Shown here: positions 39,301 through 51,738 of the stretch, piece after piece
How the letters are laid out: every line of letters starts with the position of its first letter
Numbering within the stretch: position 1 is the stretch's first letter
Position numbers and translations under genes: made by a program
Notes under the pieces: generated by a model
What the model was told of the DNA's origin: nothing
The model's input: only the letters and a program-made list of their open reading frames with translations
Databases searched by the model: none
DNA from: Megalonaias nervosa
Lineage: Eukaryota > Mollusca > Bivalvia > Unionida > Unionidae
Assembly: GCA_016617855.1 (NCBI GenBank)
Contig: JAECUM010001785.1
Location: 62,001-126,000, forward strand
Reading direction: 5' to 3'
DNA: 64,000 nucleotides

Positions 39301-42300
39301 AATGGGTTCAAAGTACGACTATCCAATTCAGGCTTGTATAATGGGTTCAAAATACAACTTTCTGATTCGGCCTTGTATAATGGGTTCAAAGTATGACTAT
39401 CTGATTCAGCCTTGTATAATGGGTTCAAAGTATGACTATCCAATTCAGGCTTGTATAATGGGTTCAAAGTACGACTCCAATTCAGGCTTGTATAATGGGT
39501 TCAAAATACAACTTTCTGATTCAGCCTTGTATAACGGGTTCAAAGTATGACTATCCAATTCAGGCTTGTATAATGGGTTCAAAGTATGACTATCCAATTC
39601 AGCCTTGTATAATGGGTTCAAAGTACGACTCCAATTCAGGCTTGTATAATGGGTTCAAAATACAACTTTCTGATTCAGCCTTGTATAATGGGTTCAAAGT
39701 ATGACTATCCAATTCAGGCTTGTATAATGGGATCAAAATACAACTATCTGATTCAGCCTTGTAAAATGAGTTCAACGTACGACTATCCGATTCAACCCTG
39801 TATAATGGGTTCAAAGTATAAGAAGCAACATCAATGAACTTTTAGTGTGTATCCATAATAATCCATGTCTTTTATTCAGTGGTATGATGCTCATGTAATG
39901 CTGCAAACATTCTTCTCTATAACATGATTCAATTGGCATGTCCTTATGAATACATTTCTATTTTTCAGAATAGAGTCTTATTTTCAACAATTATTTGTCA
40001 GTTCTGATTTACACCTGCCAAGGCACTTTTAAAATGCAGATCAAATTTTCCTGACAAGTACTGTTCCAATTTTTCTTCTTCAAAGTGAATATTCTACTCC
40101 ATACCTCTATGGCTGTGATGTAGATCAGTATAATTTTGCTTCTTCTAATCTGACCTGCAATCCTGCTTCAAAAATCGTTATCATGAATGCAGCCAATTTA
40201 TGAAAATACTGAATTCTGTCAGTTCTTTGTACTTTCTGTAGTAATGCCTCTCCTGAAGCATTTGTTGTACATGTACTGTTTTCTTCCCTTTCTCCTGGGT
40301 ATGTTTCCACATTTCCTGATTAGAACATTTTTTTCTTTCTTCAATTGCTTACATCCAATATACTAATTCTCAGATTTTTGCAACAGCACAGTTGAAATGT
40401 TTCAAATTCATTTAATATAACATGCCAGTTTAAAAAAAAAGTATTCAGGAACCTCTAATTTACAAAATTTAAGTAGACACACATGTAATGAATTTAACAG
40501 AGACATTAAATCTGACGAGTTTTCACTCAAGATTTTGCAAAGGCTCTAACAGAAAATATGCCCTAACAATGGATACTCATTCAGGAAATCCACACTAAAT
40601 ATGTTTTCTTAACAATAAAGCAGCAGTCATAAATATGTAAGAAGTTCCTTTGCCGCAGACAAGAGGTTTCACAAAACCAGAAGATAGATGTCACATGTCT
40701 GTCATGTGATAGACTGGATCCCAGCTACTTACCCATAGCTTGTTCCTTCTGAATTTTTGGGAATGATTACATTGGCACTGTCTGGGAAAAGAGTTTTTAA
40801 TGCATCTTCTGAAGTATTAGGGGGGATGTTGTTAACATAGACTGATTTCTTCTTGGCCTCCTCTGAAAAATTGCCAAAATCAGAAAATAACATGCTAACA
40901 CTAAAATGCAATTAAACAAGTCCAAGAGCTTCATATCTCAACACATTCCATCCATCTCCAAATATTTCTTCTGTCTGAAACTGTTGATCAGAAAATAAGA
41001 TGAAAAAATCTTAAGTTATGAATGATAACAATATAATATCTAATGACATTATTATTTTCCAATTGTAAGTTAAAGAATAAAACAATGACAAGTGTTTTGC
41101 CATCAGTGTGGGCAGGTAAAAACACTGACAAAAACAGAATTATACACTGGGATGATAACAATACACACTGCACAGTTCAAATAGTTTTACTTCCTTCTAG
41201 TGAAAAACCCAATGAGAAATTACATGTATCTAAACAACCTAATATGAAATTAAAGCAGACATTGTTATGATCCATATACCATTAAAAATCTATAAATGGT
41301 CAGCAAGTAACTGTCAAACCAAATCTGGGCATAGTGATTAAGCCATTTTGAAATTGATATGGCTGTGTGACATTTGCTCATAAAGGATATATCCTTCATA
41401 AGCATGTAAAATCAGACCAAGAGTAATATCCTCATAGACTAGGTATGTAAATGGTCACCTTGTCTCAAAGTTGAAATATCAATAAACTCTTTCAAACTTC
41501 ATGATTATACATATTATTTATAAATATCTGTATATGCTTTTTAATGTGATTGCGTGCACAAGAATTTTGTGCCAGTAATACAAGAATTTCTGGAGACAGA
41601 AATAAAAAAAACAGGATAGTATCACACAGAATATGTGAACAAAAGTTTTAACATTTGATACAGTAATGTTCATTTTATTGGTCTTAAAAGCTAATTAATG
41701 CCCTTCATTACAAGCATAAAAACGCGGGTATCATTTTACATACAGTGTGACCCCACTACAGCATTCTCCATTATAGCATGAATTTGGATATAACACAATT
41801 ATGGCATGGCTCCCAAAATTTCATATACATATATTTTTCTATTACATGAGAAAATATTTTTCTTAAAATTATGAATAATAATGTGTAAAAGTTTATTATC
41901 ATTTTGGGGAAGGATAATGTATGAATTCTAATAAGAATAAAAGAATGTGTAAAAAGTTTATTCAGTGACTTTGCTGGGCTTTGCCAATGTCGCAAATTGT
42001 GATTTTTTTTCTTATTGGCGACAAAATACACCATCTGCTACTTTTTACTGTGACAGCATTGTTGGCGGATTAAATCTGTATATACAATCTTGGGTTTGGA
42101 GAGGAGAAATTTAAAGGCGCCAAGAAACAAATTTGCAAACCTGAACTTTAATTACCTCCAGTACGATTTCAAAAACTGCAATTCCAAACCCCATAGAGCA
42201 ATGTCTTCTTCATATCTCTCAGCTTGACATAATCCTTATTAGAAAAAAATTTCATGTGGGCACATTGGCATTCATCTTTCCTGCTTTATGACATACTCAA

Positions 42301-45300
42301 ATCAACACATAATGTCCACGTAACAGTTGCCCTTCCTGACTTTTTACCCGAAGAACCCGAATATTCTCTTTTATTCTTCTGTACTATTAAAATTTTAAGA
42401 GGTTTACTGTCCTTTTTGTCCTGACAGGTTGCTTGTTGGATTCCATTTTAAAACAAATTAGCAACAGCTTGATCATGCAAATGTTTTGCATTGCAAAATA
42501 TGTACGGTTTAAAGCATCTGAGGTACTCCAGTTAAGTTAGTCTTGTTCCCTGACCAATTCCACTGAATCTATTATGAAACCCGGATCTGAATCAAACACG
42601 GAAATGTCAGTATCTGGATTTTATTGCAATTGTATTTCTGTAATTTGTGATTTTATTCCTCAAGTCTGTATTTAAAGGGTCATTTCTGTAAGACTTGCTG
42701 GAAAATTATAAGGACTGGCAGGTCTGATAGCCTCATCTCCTGGACAGCCTTAGCAAGATGATAACTGTCTCCACCTGACCAAAATCAAGGCCAATTTAAG
42801 TACATGTCATGTGTAGCATGTAAACAACTAGAAACACATGACAATGCCGATAATGAATATCATAGTGAATTGTTTAGAGACATGTTTGTTGACAATGGGA
42901 TATCGATCAAACAAGGACTACCATTTTTTATATATACGTTATTTGTATTTTCTAACAAGATCTGACTGACACATGAATTTTATAATGTGAGCTATATTAA
43001 AATTCATAGATTTTTTATATACATGTACAATGCTTAATTCATTATGGACTGTACCACACAAATGTTAGTTGTCAATATGCAACTGTTGTTTCAGACTAAT
43101 TTTGTCTTCATTTAATCAAAAGCACTATTTTTGTGCCTGCATTTTTTTTACCCTTCCCCCACCATTGTTTTTAGTACATGCATAATTTTCTTCTGCTAAC
43201 TGACTTGGTTGGTTATAACATGGTTCGATACATAACATGGTCAGGTTCTATGGACCCCAACCATTGTACTATAATGAGGTCACACTGTAGTAGTATTCAC
43301 TAAATCATTTTACAACAAATTCTGTCCTGTAAATCAGTTGTCATGGGAAATGACTAAAGTGGAAAATGATCATTATTTTCTGAGCCTTTTGGTAGTGACT
43401 CTTCATAGGAAGGATCTCCAATTTCTGGTTCTGGAATTATAGCTCTTAAAACTGTGGCTACACTTTGCTATATACTGTCTCTTCCTTTTTGGTACGTTCC
43501 TTCAGAGTGCCTGCAAACTTGACATAACCAACACAGATGATGATTTGAAACTCCCATTTTTAAATCCTTCAGTGTGTCTGCTAACTGGACGCAGCCAACA
43601 TATATATTTTCAGACTTCCATATTTAAAACCCTGTGGAGTATCTGCTAATTGGACATAATCACACACAGGGATGTTTTCAGACATCCATTTTTAAAATCC
43701 TGCTGAATGCCTGATAACTGGACATAGAACCCACCTGTGCCAACACAGATGCTTTCTGACTTCCATTTTAAAATTCTGCAGAGCGCCTACTAATTAGACA
43801 TAATCAAACACTGGGATATTTTCAGACTTCCATTTTTAAAATCCTGCAGAGTGCTTGCTAACTGGACATAGCCAACACAGATATGATTCCAGACTTCCAT
43901 TTTTAAAATCCTGCTGGGTCCTGCAGAGTGCCTGCTAATTGGACACAGCCTATACCAATGTTTTCTGACTTCCATTTTTAAAATCCTGCTGGGTCCTGCT
44001 GAGTGCCTGATAACTGGACAAAAGCCAATACAGATGATATTTTCAGACTTCCATATTTAAAATCCTACCTGCTAATCAGGCATAGCCAACACAGATGATG
44101 TTTTCAGACATCTGTATTTAAATTTCTGCAGAGTGCCTACTAATTGAACATAGCCAACACAGATGGTTTCATAATTCCATTTTTAAAATCCTGCGAAGTG
44201 CCTGCTAACTGGACACAGCCAACACAGATGTTTTCAGACTTCAATTTTTAAAATCCTGCAGAGTGCCTGCTAATTGGACACAGCCAACACTGATGTTTTC
44301 TGACTTCCATTTTTAAAATCCTGTAGAGCACCTGCTAAACAGACATAACTAACACAGATCTGTTTTCAGACTTCCATATTTAAAATCTGGGGAGTGCCTG
44401 CTATTTGGATATAATCAAATACAGGGATGTTTGCAGACATCCATTTTTAAAATCCTGCAGAGTGCTTGCTATTTGGACACAGCCAACACAGATGTTTTCA
44501 GGGTTCATTTTTTAAATCATGCAGAATGCCTAATAAATTGACATAACCAAAACACATGCTGTTAAAATTTCATGTTTTCAGACTTCGATTTTTTGAGTCC
44601 TGCAGAGTGCCTGCTAACTGGACACAGCCAACACGTTTTCAGACTTCAATTTAAAAAATCCTTCAAAGAACCTGCTAACTGGACATAGCCAACACAGATC
44701 TATTTTCAGACTTCCATTTTTAAGATCCTGCCGAGTGCCTGCTAATCGGACATAGTCTACAGGGATATGTTTTCAGTCTTCCATTTTTAAAATCCTGCAG
44801 AGTGCCTGCTAAATGGACACAGCCAACACAGAGATGTTTTCAGACTTCCATGTTTAAAATCCGCTATCTGGACAAAGCTAACACAGATGATGTTTTCAGA
44901 CTTCCATTTTTTAAATCCTGCTTAGTGCATACTAACTGGACACAGCCAATACAGATGATGATTTTAGACATCCATTTTTAAAATCCTGCAGTGCCTACTA
45001 ACAGGACATAGCCAACACAGATGTTTTCAGACATCCATTTTTAAAATCCAGCAGAATGCCTGCTAAATGGACATAGCCAATGCAGATGATGTTTTCAGAC
45101 TTCTATTTTCAAAATCCTCCAGTGTGCCCTAATTGGACACATCCAACATGGAAACATTTTCACCATACAAGAGTATTATTATGCAATAGTGAATGGGATG
45201 AAGTGGACTTACATTAATCCACTAAACTGCTTCCTTTTCATTCCAAGCTCTGTATAATTCTGATGATACAAATTAATGGTAAAATCATTTTATGTTACTC

Positions 45301-48300
45301 ACTGACCAACCCTGGACTTCAGGAATCAGGTGACTATTACCATGCACATGGCTAAGTGTGGGCAATAATGGGCAAAATTCTGCCTTGAAAATATCTGTCC
45401 ACGTAATGATACACTTGTAGTTGTTCATCAAGTCCTGTTCATGGCTAAAATTCAAGATTTCAATGTAACCAGTTTCAACACTGGAGGAGTCATATAAGAA
45501 ATTGATAATTGTGAAAAACTTTGGAAGTGATCATTTTAAATTTTGTTGCAATAGCAACATTATTTTCAGTATTATTCCTTGTAAAGCTGTATGGTTTTTT
45601 TTACCTCTTATGTTGAATCAATATATATGACTGTATCTGATGACCAGTTTTCTTATCTGTTTTAACCACCAGTCTTGGGGTGAAAATGCTACAGACATCC
45701 ATTAGGTTACTTTGACTTTTTTGTGCTCTTTGTTGCTTAATACTTATTATGCTGTTTTTTGGATCTTGATGGCTGATTACCTTCAATTCTGCTTAGTGTA
45801 GTTTTCTGATGTAATAATTTGAATCTGGTCCAGGTCATATATATATGGTATGTTTTAATATGATTCTAAAAGAAAGTTTGTTCTCTGCTGTGACATTTCC
45901 ATTTTATTGGTAAAAAAATTAAATGTCAGATAGCAGATGCAGCCTGTTTCATTTAGATCTGCAAAAATAACAGTTATGCCGTTTAAATGGGGAGTGCCGG
46001 TGATCACTGAAGAAGATGAGAGGTCCAATCTGTACCAAACACTTCATTCAGCAAGAGGCCAAGTTACCAAAGTGTGTCAAGCTGCTGAATGTTGATCTTT
46101 GGATTGATGTTCTAACCAGTTACGAGCAGATATACAACCTTTTTGCCGAAGGTAACCAAGATGTCTTGTGGTTACTGTGGCAATCTCATAATCAAATGGG
46201 TGCAAATTCAATCCTAGTATCAGTTCAGCCCAGATCAGATATAGTGGTATGCCTGGGGAAAACGCACATTACTCCAACTGCCATAAAATACAAAACCACA
46301 CCAAAATACTTTTTTTGTAATATCATGCACAGAAGCTAATTCTGACTTCTGTTAATTGGCATAGGTTCAGACTTCTTCCTTGGTTAAATAAATATAATCC
46401 TCAAACAAAATGCACATAAAATTATACATCATAGAGTTCATGTTCCAGAAACATTATAATCTTCCATTAAATTGACATTACAAACTGTTCAGAATAATCA
46501 TCATCCCTAAATGTTAACGATTGATTATACCCCACATGGACTGATTATATCCCATGTGGTCCATGTGACAGAATGACATTTTCATGCAAGATGTGTATTT
46601 TTATCTGGTCCATGTCAAAGAAAGTAGATTTCCAGTAAGGTCAATTTCATGATATTAACTTTCACAAGGTCCCTTTTACTGAACAACAATCATCCATCAA
46701 GCCCATTATTACAGAACAATAATATTCAATGGTCAATGTTGCAATAATATTTTCATACATTTTCTGATCAAACTTATATATGCAGCCACTGCATGAAGAT
46801 GACTCAAATATGTCATGGATTTTGAATTGTGAACTTTGGGTCACTGTCTGAGGTACAGAAGGGGATAGGAATATGCAATAAAAAAGTATGGGGATTTGTC
46901 ATCGTGAGCCACTGCAATTGCTCTTCTTTTCTTCTAGTTTTCACTTCACAAGCTGAATTAGGCCACAAAAAAACCCAGCTGGAAACATCCTTTTTATACT
47001 CTTGTTTGGGTTGTTCAACAATTTCAGTCTACACATATAGAAGGTGCTACTGGAAGAGAGAAGGGATGTTATCTGCTCATTCCAACAGGCTTCATTTACT
47101 TCTAGAGATGTTATTGGAAGACAGACAGGATGTCATCTGCTCATTCAAATAGGTTTCATTTACTTCTGAAGATCTCTAAAAATGTCCCCTTATTCCTCGA
47201 TGGGAAAGATGTAAGCATTTACAAGCTCCTTTTTTCGCTGAATGTTTCTAATGCAGCAACGATTGTGGTTCATGCTGAACCAATGGCATTTTGTGTGTTC
47301 ACAAGTGAACTGTTTCTGTTAACATTTTTGGTTTTACTCCAACTTGGAAATACAGCTGAACTTCCATAGATGTCACCTCCCACATGAACATCTTTTTTTT
47401 CCCTCTTCCTTTTAGTTAAATATATGGTCTTTCTCATCAACAGCCTCATTCCACATACTGAAAAGATGATTCATCTGGTGGTTTAATTGTTGCAGTGGAT
47501 GATAAAATGTGGTATTTTAATGCATCTTTTTGTTACAGTGTTTCAACATCAAGATGCGAAACCTAAAGGTTGCATCTTTAATGTTGTTTTTTTCTATTGT
47601 CCATTAATACAGGACAGTGTGGTCAAGTGGTCCATGGCAACCACCTTTACAGATCACTTACACTGCTCACCTCTGTTCATGTGAGTCTGAGTCTCAGTTC
47701 AACCAAAGTGGGTATGTGATAAAGCTTGCCAGTAGCTTCCTGTGCGTCTGTGGTTCTTCCTAGGCTCTTCCTCCATCAAATACCATGGCTGCCATATATA
47801 ACCTATCATGTACTGAAAAATGGCATTAAATCCCACAAAACCAAACCAGAGCAAAAGCAAATCTTGTTATCAGTATTATTCAGAAATAATTAGATGTCAC
47901 TTGATATTCTTCAGTACGTTAAACGGCTTTTTGGTGAGGAGATAACTTCTAAAGTCTTGCTCTTTATTTTCCTCTCCTTTTCTGACAAAATTTGTTTCTT
48001 CATTATCTGGGCATCATTTGCTACCATTAATTTATATTTTATCTTTGTGGATGCATATATATCTTTTGATGGTTTTGTTAGCCTCCCTTTATTTTTAACA
48101 GGGATTCATGGCCAGCTAATTTTTTTACAGTCGCATCATCATGCATCCAGAGATGCTGTCACATTGCATTGTTTCTGACAAATTCAGAAACATTTTGTGA
48201 CACTGCATTTTCCATTTCTTGAGACCTCTATAACCGATTTACAGTTTACATCTTTTTGAGGGGTCATCTCATTAGATCTTGTAAATCCAATTGTTGAGAA

Positions 48301-50006
48301 GGCTAACATTCTTCAACTTGCTTGAAAATTAAAGACCTGGAACTTGGACTGTCCAACTTCGAGTCTCATTTTAAACATCTGTTGCAAGGTTAAAATCCAA
48401 ACTCCAAAGAAATCCTCAACTGCAAGAAACATTTCCAGCTCCCAAGCTACAAATCAAGCTTTTCAGTATTTCCTGTCTGAGAATTTAGGACATCAAATCT
48501 CCTGATTTAGCCAACCTTAATTTTCTTCCGTGATGAATGACTGATTCAGGACCTACACCTATATTATCCACTGGTGCTTTCATGAGGAAAGTGCCTCAAG
48601 CATATTCTTTTCTTTAGCTCAGCAATTAGCTCAACTGTAAGAATCTAGTATAATAATCTTCATGGGCTAATTTCTGGTGGAAGTCTTGCAGACTATGGTT
48701 ACCATGGTGTGAACCAACTAAGAACAGACAATGCACCTAGTAATATACAACAGCTATCAACAGGTTAACATGCAGCAGATGTTGGTAACCACATTACATA
48801 TGCTAAGAATAAAAGTTTACATTTCTTACATTGAGTGTTGAGTTGAAGTCTATCACTGAAGAATCTTAATTATTGTTTTCATGTGTAAAAGTTCTCATCA
48901 TACATTCAAAGATTCGGTTTCAAACAGAAGGTTTTAATATTTAAAGAGTCAATTACAGACATCCATGTGCATGAATCAGACATGGTTCTTCCTTACACTA
49001 ACTGCAAGACAACGTTCAGTAATTGTAGATGGAGAACTTAAGTTACTGTACATAAATATTTTTTCCATCAAAGAAAATTGACCTCAACGTTTGACCTTAA
49101 AATCAATAAGGTTTTTCCTCATTGCATGTACAAGTTATCCATAATGTGTGGTGACTGTAGATGGTGATGAACTTGGTTACTGGGTGGAAACCATTTTCAT
49201 TCTTTTAGTCAGTGGGCCAGACCTTTTCAGGTTTTGAGCCTGAAATTTATACGGTCTTCATTACCTCAAACGAAAAGTCATCCACAAAGTTTTGTACCTG
49301 TAGATAGTGGACTAAAGTTATTATGCAGAAACCAAATTGGTAATAAATGGATGAACATCATATTATCATAATACACTCAACCTTATGGTGGGCATATAAA
49401 AAGCAATACTTATATCATGTGTAACAAAGGTGGCCTTGGGCATATAATAGTTTCTATATTTTAATATCCACATTTTACTACAATGTAGAAACAAATGGGG
49501 AGGGGTAAAATTAATTTTACTTATGTAATACTTACCTGTCACTACTGCCTTGCTTATTTCTTTAAGGATGCAAGACCCCTTGTCCAAGCTAGCAATTCCA
49601 TTCTCCCATTAGATGTTCTAGAACAACACCTAGAACAGAAAGTCCAAGTCTGACTCCACATCACAGGCCCATTCTGATTACTCTTTCTCTCTGACTTGAC
49701 CACTCCGATGGCCTAATGGTTACAGCATCAGCTTCGGCTGAGAGGTCGCGGATTTGAACCCTGGCCGAGTCATACCAAAGACTTATAAAAAGGGGGTACC
49801 AGCAGCTGCCTTGCTAGGTGCTCAGCATTAAGAGGTTAGTGTTAGGACTGGTCGGCCTGGTGTCAGGATAATGTGACTGGGTGGGATATCATGCTATATG
49901 TCTATGGCATGATGCCCCAGTGCTCGACATCACTATAAACTGCCACACTGCAGACATGGTAATGATATGACTGAAAAAATGTTAAAGCTATGTTAAAAAT
50001 CCAAAT

Positions 50007-50038
<32 letters not shown>

Positions 50039-51681
50039 CTGACTTGAACCGGGACTAAACTTTTGACAACAGAGACAGGTGGGAGGTGGGAATATTGCAA
50101 CAGTGACAGGCAAGTATTACATAATTCAACCCCCACCCCCACATACTACATTATAATAACAGTAAGCCTTGATGAATTTGCCAGTTTGTGGTGAGGCTGA
50201 TGGCACCAAGAAACTGGTACAAACTATATACATACAGTAGCAGTAGAGCTGTCACTGTAGGGTCCAATGAGAGTAAGCCTTATCTCTGATGCACCGAAGA
50301 TCAAAGATAAAAGGAAATAGCTGTGACTGCCAAAATGTGGATCTCGTAAAATCTTCCAATGAGGAATGATAAAGACAGAGACATTCTCTTTTCTGGAAAA
50401 AGGAAATGAATAAAGACTGCCAATGTGCTCAAAGGGGGTCAGCAAGGATCAAATGATTTCCTACAGCATCAACCACAAAAGATTTTCATCTCATAAGTGG
50501 ATATGTGATAAAGCTTGCCAGAAGTGAACTGCCTCCTAACCTAGATGATGTAGTTGGTAAATCTGCTCGAAAACTTGTCTGATGGATTGACTGCTTCTAC
50601 TGAGTGAAGCATGAAGGTGGAGAATCTGGGTTAGTGTGGAGAAAGGATCACCCGTGCTGTAACAACAGATCCTTCCTCTGAGGGAATATTCTGGGTTCAT
50701 CTATCAACAGGTCATGTAAACTGTTTAACCACAACTGTTGAGGTCATAGTGGGCTACCAGAAGGAGCTAGGGAGTGGAGGTCAGGACTTTGAGAAGCACT
50801 TGTGGAATTATTCTGAAAGGTGGGAAGGTGTAGGCAAACCAATGATCCTTCCTCAGACTGAAGGTGTCCAATGCCCAGGCCCCCTAATATGGGAGTAGGA
50901 AACAGAAGGGGAGCCTGTTGTTCAACATTCATCATGAACAAGTCCATCAAAGGTCTTTCCAACATCCTGTACAGAGATTCTACTACAGATTGATGCCAAG
51001 ACAATTCTATGACAGTCTGCCAGAATATTGTTCTGACCGGAAAAAAGTAGACATGGAGTGTAATCCCCTCCACGACTGCTCATTAGAAGTTCAAAACCTC
51101 CACACAAAGAGAAGGCACATGTCTACTTCCTTGTCACCTGAGGTACACTACTATCAACATCTTGTTGCAGGAAACCATTACACAATGACTCCAAAATTGG
51201 TTGTCGTGTTCCATTGGAGTTAAAAGTATTGCTACAGTAACAGGATGATGCTGGGTTGAGAGTGGATTTTAGTGATGACAATGAAAGCAATTTCATGAAT
51301 GTTTATTTATAATTGAATAATGAATGAATTTGACACCATACTCATGTACATAATGTCTAACAATGGATTTAACAGAATGAAACACACCAAATTAAACAAG
51401 TGATACAAGGAAATTATATCATTCCAAACAGGAACTAAGCAGAACATGTAACTTCAACAAGTAATCAAACAAGAATCAACATATGGAACTTAAAAATGAT
51501 TGATGTAAGGATCTATCACCATGGATAATCAATATTTAGAATTTAAACATACAAAAAATGTATGATCTATCACCAAGGGTTTTGATGTGTAGGATTTATA
51601 CACAACTAGGAACATGGTATGATCCTGCCGGAGTATAGAATTTGTAAAAAGAATATGAATAATGTTTCATTCACAAGTAGG

Positions 51682-51738
<57 letters not shown>

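Noticed and set aside
39047..39830. CRISPR-like regular repeat
   Set aside because: There are no unique spacers between units, the host is a eukaryote, and the unit is simply a head-to-tail minisatellite.
45976..46339. A small plus-strand gene around MPFKWGVPVITEED and the overlapping 107-codon frame
   Set aside because: No splice sites, homologous motif or promoter context that I can recognise; the frames overlap each other.
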